From assembly GCF_029960665.1 (NCBI RefSeq), contig NZ_JASBRB010000013.1:27754-91753 (forward strand): a stretch of DNA of 64,000 nt. The letters run 5' to 3'. A program made the translations under genes and the position numbers. The stretch is from Pseudarthrobacter sp. AL07. GTDB lineage: Bacteria; Actinomycetota; Actinomycetes; Actinomycetales; Micrococcaceae. Every line of letters starts with the position of its first letter. Positions within the stretch are counted from its first letter, which is position 1. This document shows, piece by piece, positions 1 to 9,981 of this stretch. The notes under the pieces were generated by a model, which had not been told where the DNA came from, did not search any database, and was given only the letters and a program-made list of their open reading frames with translations.

Positions 1-998
1 CCGGCCACCATCTCGACGGCGTCGCCGGCTTCGAAGGTGCCGTCCACCGATGAAATTCCGGCGGGGAGCAGCGAGTAGCGATTGTCCCGCACAGCATGCA
101 CGGCGCCGTCGTCAAGAAAGAGCCGGCCCTGGACATGCGCCAGGTGGGCGAGCCACATCATCCGCACGGACTTCCGGCCGCTGTTGACGGTGAACCAGGT
201 CCCCACGTCTTCACCGGCCAGGGCGGCTGCGGCGTTCGCGGTGGAGGTGACCAGCGCCGGGATGCCGGAATCGGCGGCCATGATGGCAGCCTCGACTTTA
301 GTCTGCATTCCGCCGGTGCCTACGCCTGCCTTGCCCGGCTTCCCGATGGTCACTGCCTCAAGATCTTCGGGGCCGTCCACCTGGGAGATGCGCTTGGCGC
401 CCTTGGCGGGCGGGCCGTCGTATATCGAGTCGACGTCGGACAGCAGGATCAGGGCGTCAGCACGGACCAGATGGGCCACTAGCGCTGAGAGCCTGTCGTT
501 GTCGCCGAAACGGATCTTGTGCGTGGCAACGGTGTCGTTTTCGTTGACCACCGGCACCACGCCGAGGTTGAGGAGGCGGTTCAGTGCACGGAACGCGTTC
601 GCGTGGTGGCTGCGACGCATGAGGTCATCTGCAGTCAGCAACACCTGGCTGACGGTGACGCCGTGGGCGCCGAATGCGTGCGTGTAGCGCGCCATGAGCA
701 GGCCCTGGCCCACGCTGGCGGCAGCCTGCTGGGTGGCGAGGTCGCGCGGGCGCTTCACCAGACCGAGGGGCGCAAGCCCTGCGGAAATGGCTCCCGAGGA
801 AACCAGGATAATTTCCGTGCCGGCGTTATGTTTGGCGGCCAAAACATCTGCGAGGGCGGTGAGGGACTCTTCCGAAATGCCGCCCTTGATGCTGGTCAGC
901 GACGACGACCCGACCTTGACAACGATCCGGCGGGCCCGGGCGAGTACACTGCGGTCGCCTTTGGGTTCCTCGATGATTACGGCGGAATTTTCGGTCAT
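1..998 (-). CDS. proB: Glutamate 5-kinase (partial, C-terminus outside window)
   Basis: ProB phosphorylates glutamate with ATP, the first step of cytosolic proline synthesis. The visible 332 codons give an amino-acid kinase fold beginning MTENSAVIIEEPKGDRSVLA, then VVKVGSSSLTS (the ATP-binding start), VSSGAISAG, the NENDTVATHKIRFGDNDRLS segment for glutamate and metal binding, and the start of a PUA-type tail. About 40 residues of the usual length near 375 lie beyond base 1. I chose the ATG at 998 because GTGAGG stands 8 nt before it; an in-frame ATG at 1019 would overlap the end of obgE but has no good ribosome-binding site. It follows obgE by 10 nt on the same strand, so the two are probably co-transcribed. 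Confidence 0.93.
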   Translation of the reverse strand, partial: MTENSAVIIEEPKGDRSVLARARRIVVKVGSSSLTSIKGGISEESLTALADVLAAKHNAGTEIILVSSGAISAGLAPLGLVKRPRDLATQQAAASVGQGLLMARYTHAFGAHGVTVSQVLLTADDLMRRSHHANAFRALNRLLNLGVVPVVNENDTVATHKIRFGDNDRLSALVAHLVRADALILLSDVDSIYDGPPAKGAKRISQVDGPEDLEAVTIGKPGKAGVGTGGMQTKVEAAIMAADSGIPALVTSTANAAAALAGEDVGTWFTVNSGRKSVRMMWLAHLAHVQGRLFLDDGAVHAVRDNRYSLLPAGISSVDGTFEAGDAVEMVA

Positions 999-1008
999 TT
1001 CAGTGGCC

Positions 1009-2700
<1,692 letters not shown>

Positions 2701-2713
2701 TCAGAACTATTTG

Positions 2714-2977
2714 TTACTCTGCAGCTGCAGCAGCAACGATGTTGACAACGCGGCGACCGCGGCGGGTGCCGAACTGGACGGCTCCCGGTGCCAGTGCGAA
2801 CAGTGTGTCGTCGCCGCCACGGCCAACGCCAGCGCCCGGGTGGAAGTGGGTGCCACGCTGGCGGACAATGATCTCGCCTGCGGAAACTACCTGACCACCG
2901 AAGCGCTTGACGCCGAGGTACTGGGCGTTGGAGTCACGACCGTTGCGAGTGGAACTCGCGCCTTTTTTATGTGCCAT
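2714..2977 (-). CDS. rpmA: 50S ribosomal protein L27
   Basis: L27 is a large-subunit protein whose N-terminus reaches the peptidyl transferase centre. The 87-aa sequence starts [19 protein letters not shown] and contains the family core [18 protein letters not shown] and [13 protein letters not shown]. It has no N-terminal cleavable extension of the Firmicutes kind. It lies 61 bp after rplU on the same strand, the usual L21-L27 pairing, upstream of obgE. Confidence 0.97.
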   Translation of the reverse strand: MAHKKGASSTRNGRDSNAQYLGVKRFGGQVVSAGEIIVRQRGTHFHPGAGVGRGGDDTLFALAPGAVQFGTRRGRRVVNIVAAAAAE

Positions 2978-3038
2978 TTGAAATGCCTGCCTTTAAATTC
3001 TGGGGAATCTGCTGAAGAACCTGAACAGTAACGAAGAG

Positions 3039-3347
3039 TTACTTGATACCCGTGATCTTGACCTTGGTCAATTCCTGACGGTGACCCTGGCGCTTCTTGT
3101 AACCGGTCTTGTTCTTGAACTTCTGGATGACGATCTTCGGACCACGGAGGTCTTCGAGGATCTCAGCCGTAACCGTTACCTTGGCCAGGTCCGCAGCAGC
3201 AGAGGTGACTTTGTCACCGTCTACCAGGAGCAGTGCGGGCAACTCAAAAGTGCTGCCGGCTCCACCGGGGACGCGGTTCAGGGTAACGAAGTCTCCAACG
3301 GAAACCTTCTCTTGGCGGCCGCCTGCGCGGACAATCGCGTACACCAC
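3039..3347 (-). CDS. rplU: 50S ribosomal protein L21
   Basis: L21 binds 23S rRNA in the large subunit. The sequence contains [16 protein letters not shown] near the N-terminus and the basic C-terminal segment [20 protein letters not shown] place the start at the GTG at 3347: it gives the family N-terminus (V/M)VYAIVRAGG and 102 residues, and GAGAGAAGTGAG precedes it by 7 nt. An in-frame GTG at 3359 would add four residues but leaves only 2 nt to the purine tract. It is the first gene of the rplU-rpmA-obgE-proB cluster. Confidence 0.95.
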   Translation of the reverse strand: MVYAIVRAGGRQEKVSVGDFVTLNRVPGGAGSTFELPALLLVDGDKVTSAAADLAKVTVTAEILEDLRGPKIVIQKFKNKTGYKKRQGHRQELTKVKITGIK

Positions 3348-3392
3348 TTGGGAACTCACTTCTCTCGACGTTTATTACTAAATTTGCGTGCT

Positions 3393-3420
3393 GAACCCGA
3401 TTCAATAATCGGCCGGGTTC
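3393..3420 (-). other. Stem-loop in the rplU leader
   Basis: GAACCCG at 3393-3399 pairs perfectly with CGGGTTC at 3414-3420; an alternative inner GATT/AATC pairing is possible. It sits 45 nt upstream of the L21 start in the transcribed leader, where an autoregulatory ribosomal-protein site could lie. Function is not demonstrated. Confidence 0.4.
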
Positions 3421-3480
3421 TCGCTGTGCCTCAACGCCGTGGGGTCGTAACCCAAGTGTTGGCGTAAGCACCGAAGATCT

Positions 3481-3510
3481 AGAATACGCTAATTTTGCCT
3501 TCGGCCGCAA
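3481..3510 (-). promoter_or_regulatory. Candidate promoter of rplU cluster
   Basis: On the minus strand TTGCGG (3505-3510) is followed after 18 nt by TATTCT (3481-3486), a fair match to a housekeeping sigma promoter. It would give a leader of about 130 nt before rplU containing the stem-loop at 3393-3420. Confidence 0.4.
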
Positions 3511-3619
3511 ATGAGGCTGGTTACGGTCGGTTGTCTGTGATAGGACCCATAAGCAGGTACTGCACTGACAATCCAAAACCGTGCCTGACTATCGTACAGG
3601 CCAGGCGGGCCCCGGACTG

Positions 3620-5218
3620 TCAGGAATGAATTCGCGGCGCGTCGAAGAATTCCACTTCGAACCGGCACGACTGCCTGAACGCCACGAGCATCGCCGCACG
3701 TTCATCGGTGGAAGCGCTCCGGCCGGCCTCGTCAGCCAAGGCGATGGCGTCGCGGGTGGCCTGCGCGAAGTCCTCGTCAGCGTAGGCCCGCAACCAGTCG
3801 GCATAGGGGTGCTCTTTCGGTGCACCGGCGGCCAGGAACTCCGCGTGGAGGGTCTGTCCCACCTCGGCGTACAACCAGAAGCACGGCAGCACCGCAGCGA
3901 CGAGGACCGCGTAGCTGCCTGAGGCCGAGGCTGCCAGCAGGTGGTCCACGTAGGACTTGGTGACTGGGCCAAGGGCGGAGTTCACCGTCCTGGTGCTCAG
4001 CCACGTGCGGTGCAGCTCGGATTCGACCTCAAGGCATTGCCGGGCAGACTTTGCCCAGAACGTCTGCGCGGCTTCCGTGGGCGCCAGCGCACTGGCCCGG
4101 GCCAGGACCCGCGAATAGCCGTTCAGGTAGATGGCGTCCTGCGCAAGGTAGTAGCCGAACTCTTCCTCAGCCAACGTGCCGCCCGCCAGGTCGCGGATGA
4201 AATCCAGCCCGAAGATGGCCGCAAGATCCGGCGCCGACGCCCGCTGGAGCGTCTGGGCGAATTCGCCGGCTGCCGGAACCTGTTTCATGTGGTGGAAGTG
4301 GTTGATGGGGCCGTGGCCACCGCCCACCTCCAGTTGATCAGCGGCCTGCAGTGCGCCGACCAGCCAAGGCTTCACGTGCCGCAGCGCGGATTCCCAGTTC
4401 CCCAGCCTCGCCTGGGCCGTAGCCATAGCCGACGACAGCGAGCAGCCGGTGCCGTGGCTGTTGCGGGTTGGGATCCTGTCACCGCTCACTTCCACTACCT
4501 CCTGGGCGAGCAGCCCGGCGGCGTTGACCAGGGCATCCGGGCACGCACCGCCGTCGAGATGGCCGCCCTTGACCAGGACCGTGGCACCGGCCGAGGCGGA
4601 CAACCGCTGCCCCTGTCCGAGCGCATCAGGCCAGTCCCGCGCCTGCGGCTCCCCCACCAGGATGGCCAATTCGGCCAGGTTGGGGGTGATCAGGTCAGCG
4701 AGCGGGAGCAGCTCCCGCAGAGCTGCCTCGGCAGACTCGTGCAGCAGCCGATCACCGCTCGTGGCCACCATCACCGGATCGAGAACGACGACGGCGGGAC
4801 GCGCCTTTTCCAGCCAGTCCCGGACCACGCCAATCACCGCAGCATCGCCGAGCATGCCGATCTTGACCGCATCGATAGTGATGTCGTCGCTGATGGCGTC
4901 CAGCTGCTGGCCCAGGAAGGATGCCGGCGGCACGTGAACCGCCTGCACCCCCTGGGTGTTCTGGACTGTCAGTGCAGTGATGGCCGCCATGCCGTAGCCG
5001 CCAAGAGCCGCAATGCTTTTGAGGTCGGCCTGGACGCCCGCGCCGCCTGACGGGTCCGATCCGGCAATGGACAGCACCCGCGGGACGTCACGCAGCACCT
5101 GGACGTTGCCAGACCGGCCTGGCGCAGGCCGGACCTCACCCTGGTTTGCTGAGATATCCGGCAGAACCGCCGCGGGCGTTGCAGAAGGAAGGACAGAACT
5201 TGAAGCCAAAGGAGACAT
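3620..5218 (-). CDS. thiD: Bifunctional HMP(-P) kinase / TenA thiaminase II fusion
   Basis: This 532-aa fusion joins two thiamine enzymes. ThiD (about 46-310) phosphorylates hydroxymethylpyrimidine and its phosphate: it starts RVLSIAGSDPSGGAGVQADL and has VLDPVMVATSGDRLL, a TPNLAE segment and the catalytic loop NSHGTGCSLSSA. TenA (about 320-532) hydrolyses aminopyrimidine breakdown products to recycle HMP; the catalytic Cys lies in LPCFWLYAEVG near residue 446. The first 45 residues are a Pro/Ala-rich extension with no known function. The ATG at 5218 lies at the 3' edge of a TPP riboswitch with only about 1 nt between the GAAGGG purine tract and the ATG. A GTG start (MLRDVPRVLSIAG) near residue 40 is a possible alternative but lacks a clear ribosome-binding site. 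Confidence 0.93.
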   Translation of the reverse strand: MSPLASSSVLPSATPAAVLPDISANQGEVRPAPGRSGNVQVLRDVPRVLSIAGSDPSGGAGVQADLKSIAALGGYGMAAITALTVQNTQGVQAVHVPPASFLGQQLDAISDDITIDAVKIGMLGDAAVIGVVRDWLEKARPAVVVLDPVMVATSGDRLLHESAEAALRELLPLADLITPNLAELAILVGEPQARDWPDALGQGQRLSASAGATVLVKGGHLDGGACPDALVNAAGLLAQEVVEVSGDRIPTRNSHGTGCSLSSAMATAQARLGNWESALRHVKPWLVGALQAADQLEVGGGHGPINHFHHMKQVPAAGEFAQTLQRASAPDLAAIFGLDFIRDLAGGTLAEEEFGYYLAQDAIYLNGYSRVLARASALAPTEAAQTFWAKSARQCLEVESELHRTWLSTRTVNSALGPVTKSYVDHLLAASASGSYAVLVAAVLPCFWLYAEVGQTLHAEFLAAGAPKEHPYADWLRAYADEDFAQATRDAIALADEAGRSASTDERAAMLVAFRQSCRFEVEFFDAPRIHS

Positions 5219-5292
5219 CCCTTCGCCGGTGCTAGCCGGACAGGTTCAACGGGTGTGGATCTCAGCCGGCTCTCTGCGCGGCACCCCGTGTC
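5214..5292 (-). promoter_or_regulatory. TPP riboswitch (THI element)
   Basis: Read on the minus strand, this has every conserved TPP aptamer block in order: GGGGTG, GGCTGAGA, ACCCGTTGAACCTG, CCGGCTAGCACCGGCGAAGGGA. A P1 closing stem GACA (5289-5292) with TGTC (5217-5214) runs into the thiD ATG, so ligand binding should occlude the start codon and the adjacent purine tract. No terminator with a U-tract separates it from thiD, so control is probably translational. Confidence 0.95.
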
Positions 5293-5330
5293 AGTCACCA
5301 GCCTAGCGTCCCTCGGGACATAACGCAGGA

Positions 5331-5370
5331 CGCCCGGACGCAGCCTGTGATTCACAGACACGTCCGGGCG
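5331..5370 (-). terminator. Hairpin downstream of rne
   Basis: CGCCCGGACG (5331-5340) pairs with CGTCCGGGCG (5361-5370), with an inner TGTGA/TCACA stem. There is no T-tract. It stands between the end of the ribonuclease gene and the TPP riboswitch, so it probably separates the two transcripts. Confidence 0.6.
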
Positions 5371-5398
5371 CCGTTGTAGAGGCTTGCCCGCTGCTTCG

Positions 5399-8300
5399 TT
5401 AGAGCTCCGAGGCCGGAACCCCAACACCCAGGATGATAGGCGCGTTGGTGGCCGCAGGCTTCTCAGCCACCGGAGCCTTGACGGACTCCGGGGCCTTGGC
5501 GGCGTGGGTGTGTCCAGCGGCAGCCGCCGGACCGGCTTCGTGATGCTCCACAGACGTGGCGTTGGCTGCGCCCTGGGCACGGCTGGCGCTCCGGTTCCGC
5601 CGGGGACGGCGGGCGCGGGGCTCCTCGGTATGGTCGGAGTAATCCTCCTCGGCCACTGCCGGCTGCTGCTGACGGGCAGCTTCGCCCGGTTGGCTTGCAG
5701 CTGCCTGGACTGCGGACGGCTCGTTTTCCACGACAGGGGCTGGCTCGCCAAGGTGGGCGAAGGCCTCCGCGAGGCGGTCAAGCGTCAGTGCCGGTGCGTG
5801 CGGCTGGTCCTCGTGATGGGCCACGAACGGCAGCACCACCTGCTCGCCGCCGAACGTCAGCACAGCGGCCGGGCGGTCGTTGGAGTCCATCGCGGGCCGC
5901 GAAGCCGGCACTGGTGCAGCCGGAGCTTGTCCCGCCGCGGCTGATGCGCGAGCCACTTCGTCGTCGTGCACGTGCGCAGCGTGGGCTGCGGCCGCAATGT
6001 TCGCAAGCGCGGCCCGCGTGGCCTCGGCCTTGGCATGGCGCTCGACGTCACTGGGTTCCGGGTGGACCGTGTGGATCTGCACCGCCGCTGCCGGTGCCGT
6101 TTCCAGTTGCTGGCCGCCACGTCCGCGGCGGCGCTTCCGGTCAGTGCGGCCACCCGGCTGGCTGTCCGTGCGCTGACTGTCCGGGCGCTGGCTGTCCGTG
6201 CGCATGCTGTCGGCGCGCTGATCGTTGATGCGCGGTTCCTGCCGGCTGTCCACCCGCTGCACGTGGTGCTCAGCGGCTACGGTATTGGCGCGGCGGTGCT
6301 CTACGGGGTCGTCGTGGGTGACGATTCCTCGGCCTGCACAGGATTCGCACTGCTCCCCGAAGACTTCCAGGAGTCCGGTACCCATGCGCTTTCGCGTCAT
6401 CTGCACGAGGCCCAGCGACGTCACTTCTGCAACCTGGTGCTTGGTCCGGTCACGGCCCAGGCACTCCACCATGCGGCGAAGGACCAGGTCCCGGTTGGAT
6501 TCGAGGACCATGTCGATGAAGTCGATGACGATGATGCCGCCGATGTCGCGGAGCCGGAGCTGCCGGACCACTTCTTCAGCTGCCTCGAGGTTGTTCTTGG
6601 TGACGGTTTCTTCGAGGTTGCCACCACTGCCGGTGAACTTGCCGGTGTTAACGTCCACCACGGTCATGGCTTCGGTTCGGTCAATGACCAGCGAGCCGCC
6701 CGAAGGCAGGAAGACCTTACGTTCCAGGGCCTTGTGGATCTGCTCGTCGATCCGCCACGCGGCGAAGATGTCCTGGTCCTTGGTCCACTTTTCCAGACGG
6801 CCCACGAGGTCCGGGGCAACGTACGTGACGTAGGCCTCGATGGTGTCCCAGGCCTCTTCACCCGAGACGATCAGCTTGGAGAAGTCCTCGTTGAAGACGT
6901 CACGGACCACCTTGATGGTGAGGTCCGGTTCTCCGTAGAGGAGCTCGGGCGCGAGGATCTTGGTCGACGTGGACTGGCTTTCGATGCCCTCCCACTGCGC
7001 GCGCAGCCTGTTGATGTCGTGCGTGAGCTCCTCTTCCGAGGCGCCTTCGGCAGCGGTGCGGACAATGACCCCGGCGTGCTCCGGGAGGCGGTCCTTGAGG
7101 ATGCGCTTGAGCCGGTTGCGCTCGACGTCGGGCAGTTTGCGGGAGATGCCGGTCATGGAGCCGCCGGGCACGTAGACGAGGTAGCGGCCGGGCAGCGAGA
7201 TCTGGCTGGTCAGGCGTGCACCCTTGTGGCCCACGGGATCCTTGGTGACCTGGACCAGGACGGTGTCGCCGGACTTGAGCGCGTTTTCGATCCGGCGCTG
7301 CTTGCCCTCGAGGTTAACGGCTTCCCAGTTCACTTCACCGGCATAGAGGACGGCGTTGCGGCCGCGCCCGATGTCAACAAACGCCGCTTCCATGGACGGC
7401 AGCACATTCTGCACCTTGCCGAGGTAGACGTTGCCGATCAGGGAGTCCTGCTGGGTCTTGGAGACAAAGTGCTCGGCCAGCACGCCGTCTTCGAGGACGC
7501 CGATCTGGATTCTGTCGTCGCGCTGGCGGACGATCATCTGCCGGTCCACTGATTCGCGGCGGGCCAGGAACTCGGCCTCGGTGATGACGGTGCGGCGGCG
7601 GCCGGTATCACGGGATTCGCGGCGGCGCTGCTTCTTGGCTTCGAGGCGGGTGGAACCCTTGACGGATGTGACGCGGTTGTTGACCGGCGCTTCCGTGGCT
7701 GCACGCGGCGCACGGACGCGGGTCACCGTGTTGGGCGGGTCGTCGCCTTCTCCGCCGGTCAGTTCCAGATCCTGGTCGCCACGGCGACGACGGCGACGGC
7801 GACGGGAGGTCACGCCTTCGTCGGCCTGCCCGGCGGATTCCTCATCAGCTTCCTCGGCTGCGCCGTCTTCACCTTCGTTGTCACTGTCAGCATCACTTTC
7901 GCCGGTGCGGCTGCGTCCCCGCCGGCCACGGCTGCGGCGCCTGCGGCGGCCGCTGGCGTCGTCCGTTTCACCGTCTTCGGCTTCGTCCTCTTCCGGCTCT
8001 TCAACCACGGCGGCGGCCGGTGCCGGACGGACCGCACTGCTGAGGTCAGGGGCCTGGAAAAGCACCGACGTGGTTGACGCCGGCTCAAGGAACAGTGAAC
8101 TGAACGGGCTGGCAGACTCGGCAGCACCCGGTTCTCCAGCCGGCGCGGCGGCAGCGTCGACGGCGGCCGCCTTAACGGGCGGGACGGCGGCGGTTGCTGC
8201 GGGCGCGCCGGCTTCCGCAGCTGCGGCTCCCGCTGCGTCCGGGGCCGGAATTACTGCTGCTTCGGCGGCTGCCTGCTCCTCGGGAGCTGTTAGGTCTACG

Positions 8301-8713
8301 GCCGTGGGGGCGGCGTCGGGGGCCGACGTTTTGCGCGTGGCAACGCGGCGTCGGCGGACGGGCTTGGTCTCCGTTGCAGCCTCCGGGGCTGCGGCTTCGG
8401 CGGCGGGTTCGACCACGGCAGGCTCTACGCCCGTCTCGGCAAGAACGGCGTCAGCTGTCTCCAGAACCTCAGCAGCGAAGGCCGGCAACGGTTCGGCGGT
8501 GTCCACCTTCTTACGTGCGCGGGTCCGGCGAACCGGCACCTTGGGCTCCGGCGCGGCGTCCGTCGCAGGCTCAGCCTCGACGGCGTCAGTTACGGGTGCT
8601 GCCTCCGCAGCCTTCGGCACTGCCTTCCGGCGCGTCCGGGCGACCTTCTTGGGCGCTTCGGCAACCTCGGCAACGGCTTCATCATTAACGGCTGGTGCTT
8701 GTTCGTTTTCCAT
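5399..8713 (-). CDS. rne: Ribonuclease E/G family endoribonuclease
   Basis: A 1104-aa RNase E/G, a cytosolic endonuclease for mRNA decay and stable RNA processing. As in other high-GC actinobacteria, the catalytic core is in the middle. Residues 1 to about 370 are Ala/Pro/Glu-rich and acidic with arginine blocks. The S1 domain is near 420-500 (GNVYLGKVQNVLPSMEAAFV). Metal-binding aspartates lie in VVDVNTGKFTG (about 686) and IIVIDFIDM (about 731), and the zinc-link CESC near 789. The C-terminal tail is disordered, with short RTDSQRPDSQ-type repeats near 838 and arginine-rich segments. I chose the ATG at 8713 (MENEQAPAVNDEA) with AGGAG 11 nt upstream; the open frame upstream does not look coding. 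Confidence 0.95.
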   Translation of the reverse strand: MENEQAPAVNDEAVAEVAEAPKKVARTRRKAVPKAAEAAPVTDAVEAEPATDAAPEPKVPVRRTRARKKVDTAEPLPAFAAEVLETADAVLAETGVEPAVVEPAAEAAAPEAATETKPVRRRRVATRKTSAPDAAPTAVDLTAPEEQAAAEAAVIPAPDAAGAAAAEAGAPAATAAVPPVKAAAVDAAAAPAGEPGAAESASPFSSLFLEPASTTSVLFQAPDLSSAVRPAPAAAVVEEPEEDEAEDGETDDASGRRRRRSRGRRGRSRTGESDADSDNEGEDGAAEEADEESAGQADEGVTSRRRRRRRRGDQDLELTGGEGDDPPNTVTRVRAPRAATEAPVNNRVTSVKGSTRLEAKKQRRRESRDTGRRRTVITEAEFLARRESVDRQMIVRQRDDRIQIGVLEDGVLAEHFVSKTQQDSLIGNVYLGKVQNVLPSMEAAFVDIGRGRNAVLYAGEVNWEAVNLEGKQRRIENALKSGDTVLVQVTKDPVGHKGARLTSQISLPGRYLVYVPGGSMTGISRKLPDVERNRLKRILKDRLPEHAGVIVRTAAEGASEEELTHDINRLRAQWEGIESQSTSTKILAPELLYGEPDLTIKVVRDVFNEDFSKLIVSGEEAWDTIEAYVTYVAPDLVGRLEKWTKDQDIFAAWRIDEQIHKALERKVFLPSGGSLVIDRTEAMTVVDVNTGKFTGSGGNLEETVTKNNLEAAEEVVRQLRLRDIGGIIVIDFIDMVLESNRDLVLRRMVECLGRDRTKHQVAEVTSLGLVQMTRKRMGTGLLEVFGEQCESCAGRGIVTHDDPVEHRRANTVAAEHHVQRVDSRQEPRINDQRADSMRTDSQRPDSQRTDSQPGGRTDRKRRRGRGGQQLETAPAAAVQIHTVHPEPSDVERHAKAEATRAALANIAAAAHAAHVHDDEVARASAAAGQAPAAPVPASRPAMDSNDRPAAVLTFGGEQVVLPFVAHHEDQPHAPALTLDRLAEAFAHLGEPAPVVENEPSAVQAAASQPGEAARQQQPAVAEEDYSDHTEEPRARRPRRNRSASRAQGAANATSVEHHEAGPAAAAGHTHAAKAPESVKAPVAEKPAATNAPIILGVGVPASEL

Positions 8714-8773
8714 ATGTGGCAACACTCCTGCCCCTGACGCACCGCCACATCCGGCACCCATTGGGGCACATAT

Positions 8774-8797
8774 TGTCAAAACCCGCGGGCGTTGACA
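8774..8797. promoter_or_regulatory. 24-bp palindrome upstream of rne
   Basis: TGTCAA - aa - CCCGCGGG - cg - TTGACA, symmetric about 8785/8786 with 20 of 24 positions matching. It lies 61 bp before the rne start. It could be a protein operator, or a 5' UTR hairpin that RNase E uses for autoregulation. No regulator is identified. Confidence 0.5.
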
Positions 8798-9122
8798 GAA
8801 GTCAAGTGGATACTCCCAGGTTCGCACCGGCAGAGGGGTGCGGCAGCCCGTGGGAGCCGTCGGCTGTGTCCTGAAACCCGTTGTTCTACACGCCACAACC
8901 AGGTGCCGACCAATGGAATTGCGGGAAGCCGGATCAGAGAATCCGAAGCCTGCCCTGCTCATCATTGGCGGTCTTGAAACAAGCCACCGGACCGGAGTCC
9001 GCATGTGGGTCGGCCTCCAGCCATGTTCATTCTCTCACACCCGGGCTGAAAGGCGGCGGAAGCAAGGGCGACGGATCCGTAGGTGATGGCCCCGGCTGAA
9101 TGCTCCTTCCAGCCGCCGGCGT
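8798..9122. other. Intergenic region between divergent rne and VKOR genes
   Basis: About 325 bp with only short open frames lacking plausible starts or family similarity. I see no RNA gene, repeat or clear promoter apart from the palindrome and TACAAT box listed separately. Confidence 0.5.
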
Positions 9123-9128
9123 TACAAT
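9123..9128 (+). promoter_or_regulatory. Candidate -10 box for VKOR-family gene
   Basis: TACAAT, 39 nt upstream of the ATG at 9168; no recognisable -35. Confidence 0.35.
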
Positions 9129-9167
9129 CGGGGCAAGGAGCACCCGAAGCAAAGGACGCCACACACC

Positions 9168-9842
9168 ATGCCCAGCATTTCCTCCCACGGCACCGACACG
9201 CCGGCTGCCTCCAGTGCGGCAGAGCCGTTGCCCGACTCGCCGGGGACTGTGCCGCCGATGGCACGTAACCGGCCGTTCGGCTGGCTGATGGTCATCACCG
9301 GCGCCATCGGCTGGCTGGCCTCGGGCACGCTGGTCCTGGAAAAGCTCGCTGTCCTCGAGGATTCGAATCACGTAACGGCCTGCGACGTGAATCCGTGGAT
9401 CTCCTGCGGCCAGGTCATGCAGACCTGGCAGAGCTCCGCGTTCGGGTTCCCCAACATGTTTATCGGCATCGTGGCGTTCGCTGTCATCATCACTGTGGGC
9501 ATGGCCCTGCTGTCCGGCGCCACGTTCGCCCGCTGGTACTGGGCAGGTCTCCAGACCGGCGTCACGCTCGGCTTCGCGTTTGTGGTGTGGCTTTGGTTCC
9601 AGGCCCTCTACGACATCCGCATCCTGTGCCCGTACTGCATGATCGTCTGGGCCGCGATGATACCGCTCTTCGTCTGGGTGACCATCCGCAACGTCGTCCA
9701 CGGCATCATCCCCGTCCCGTCGGGTGCAGCACGTGTACTGGGTGAATCTGGTTGGATTATCACGGCGTTGCTGTACGTGGCCGTCATCGCCACCATCTTC
9801 TTCGCGTTCATCCAGGTGTTTGCCGGAACGTCGGGCTTCTAA
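9168..9842 (+). CDS. Vitamin K epoxide reductase (VKOR) family membrane protein
   Basis: A 224-aa integral membrane protein of the VKOR family, which in actinobacteria reoxidises DsbA-like proteins with quinone as acceptor. After a roughly 30-residue soluble N-terminus there are about five membrane segments. The loop cysteines lie in TACDVNPWISCGQVMQ and the catalytic CPYC motif in RILCPYCMIVW, both intact. AAAGGA precedes the ATG at suitable distance. It is a single gene, convergent with ndk, with the 9872-9967 hairpin repeat between. The DsbA-family partner is not adjacent. Confidence 0.92.
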   Translation: MPSISSHGTDTPAASSAAEPLPDSPGTVPPMARNRPFGWLMVITGAIGWLASGTLVLEKLAVLEDSNHVTACDVNPWISCGQVMQTWQSSAFGFPNMFIGIVAFAVIITVGMALLSGATFARWYWAGLQTGVTLGFAFVVWLWFQALYDIRILCPYCMIVWAAMIPLFVWVTIRNVVHGIIPVPSGAARVLGESGWIITALLYVAVIATIFFAFIQVFAGTSGF

Positions 9843-9871
9843 CGCGGGCCCCTCAGCGCACCCACCAAACA

Positions 9872-9967
9872 GCGCGAACGTACAAGCGCGAACGGACACT
9901 TGAGGCCCCGGTTTGCCGGGGCCTCAAGTGTCCGTTCGCGCTGTGGGCCTCAAGTGTCCGTTCGCGC
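9872..9967. repeat. Perfect 27-bp inverted repeat plus extra copies; bidirectional terminator
   Basis: Arms at 9885-9911 and 9916-9942 are exact reverse complements (27 bp) around the loop TTTG. A third copy of the last 22 bases of the right arm follows at 9946-9967, and a partial copy (GCGCGAACG) stands at 9872-9880. The unit contains CAAGTGTCCGTTCGCGC. It lies between the convergent VKOR and ndk genes, so it can end both transcripts. The repeated unit suggests an intergenic REP-like element. Confidence 0.85.
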
Positions 9968-9981
9968 AGCTGGTGCGGGAC

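Noticed and set aside
5966..8795. Long plus-strand frames (528 and 454 aa) opposite rne
   Set aside because: Antisense frames kept open by GC-rich codons of the rne low-complexity parts; serine/arginine-rich nonsense without similarity.
9885..9942. Insertion-sequence terminal repeats
   Set aside because: The two arms are only 4 bp apart with no transposase; a hairpin/REP-like element explains them.
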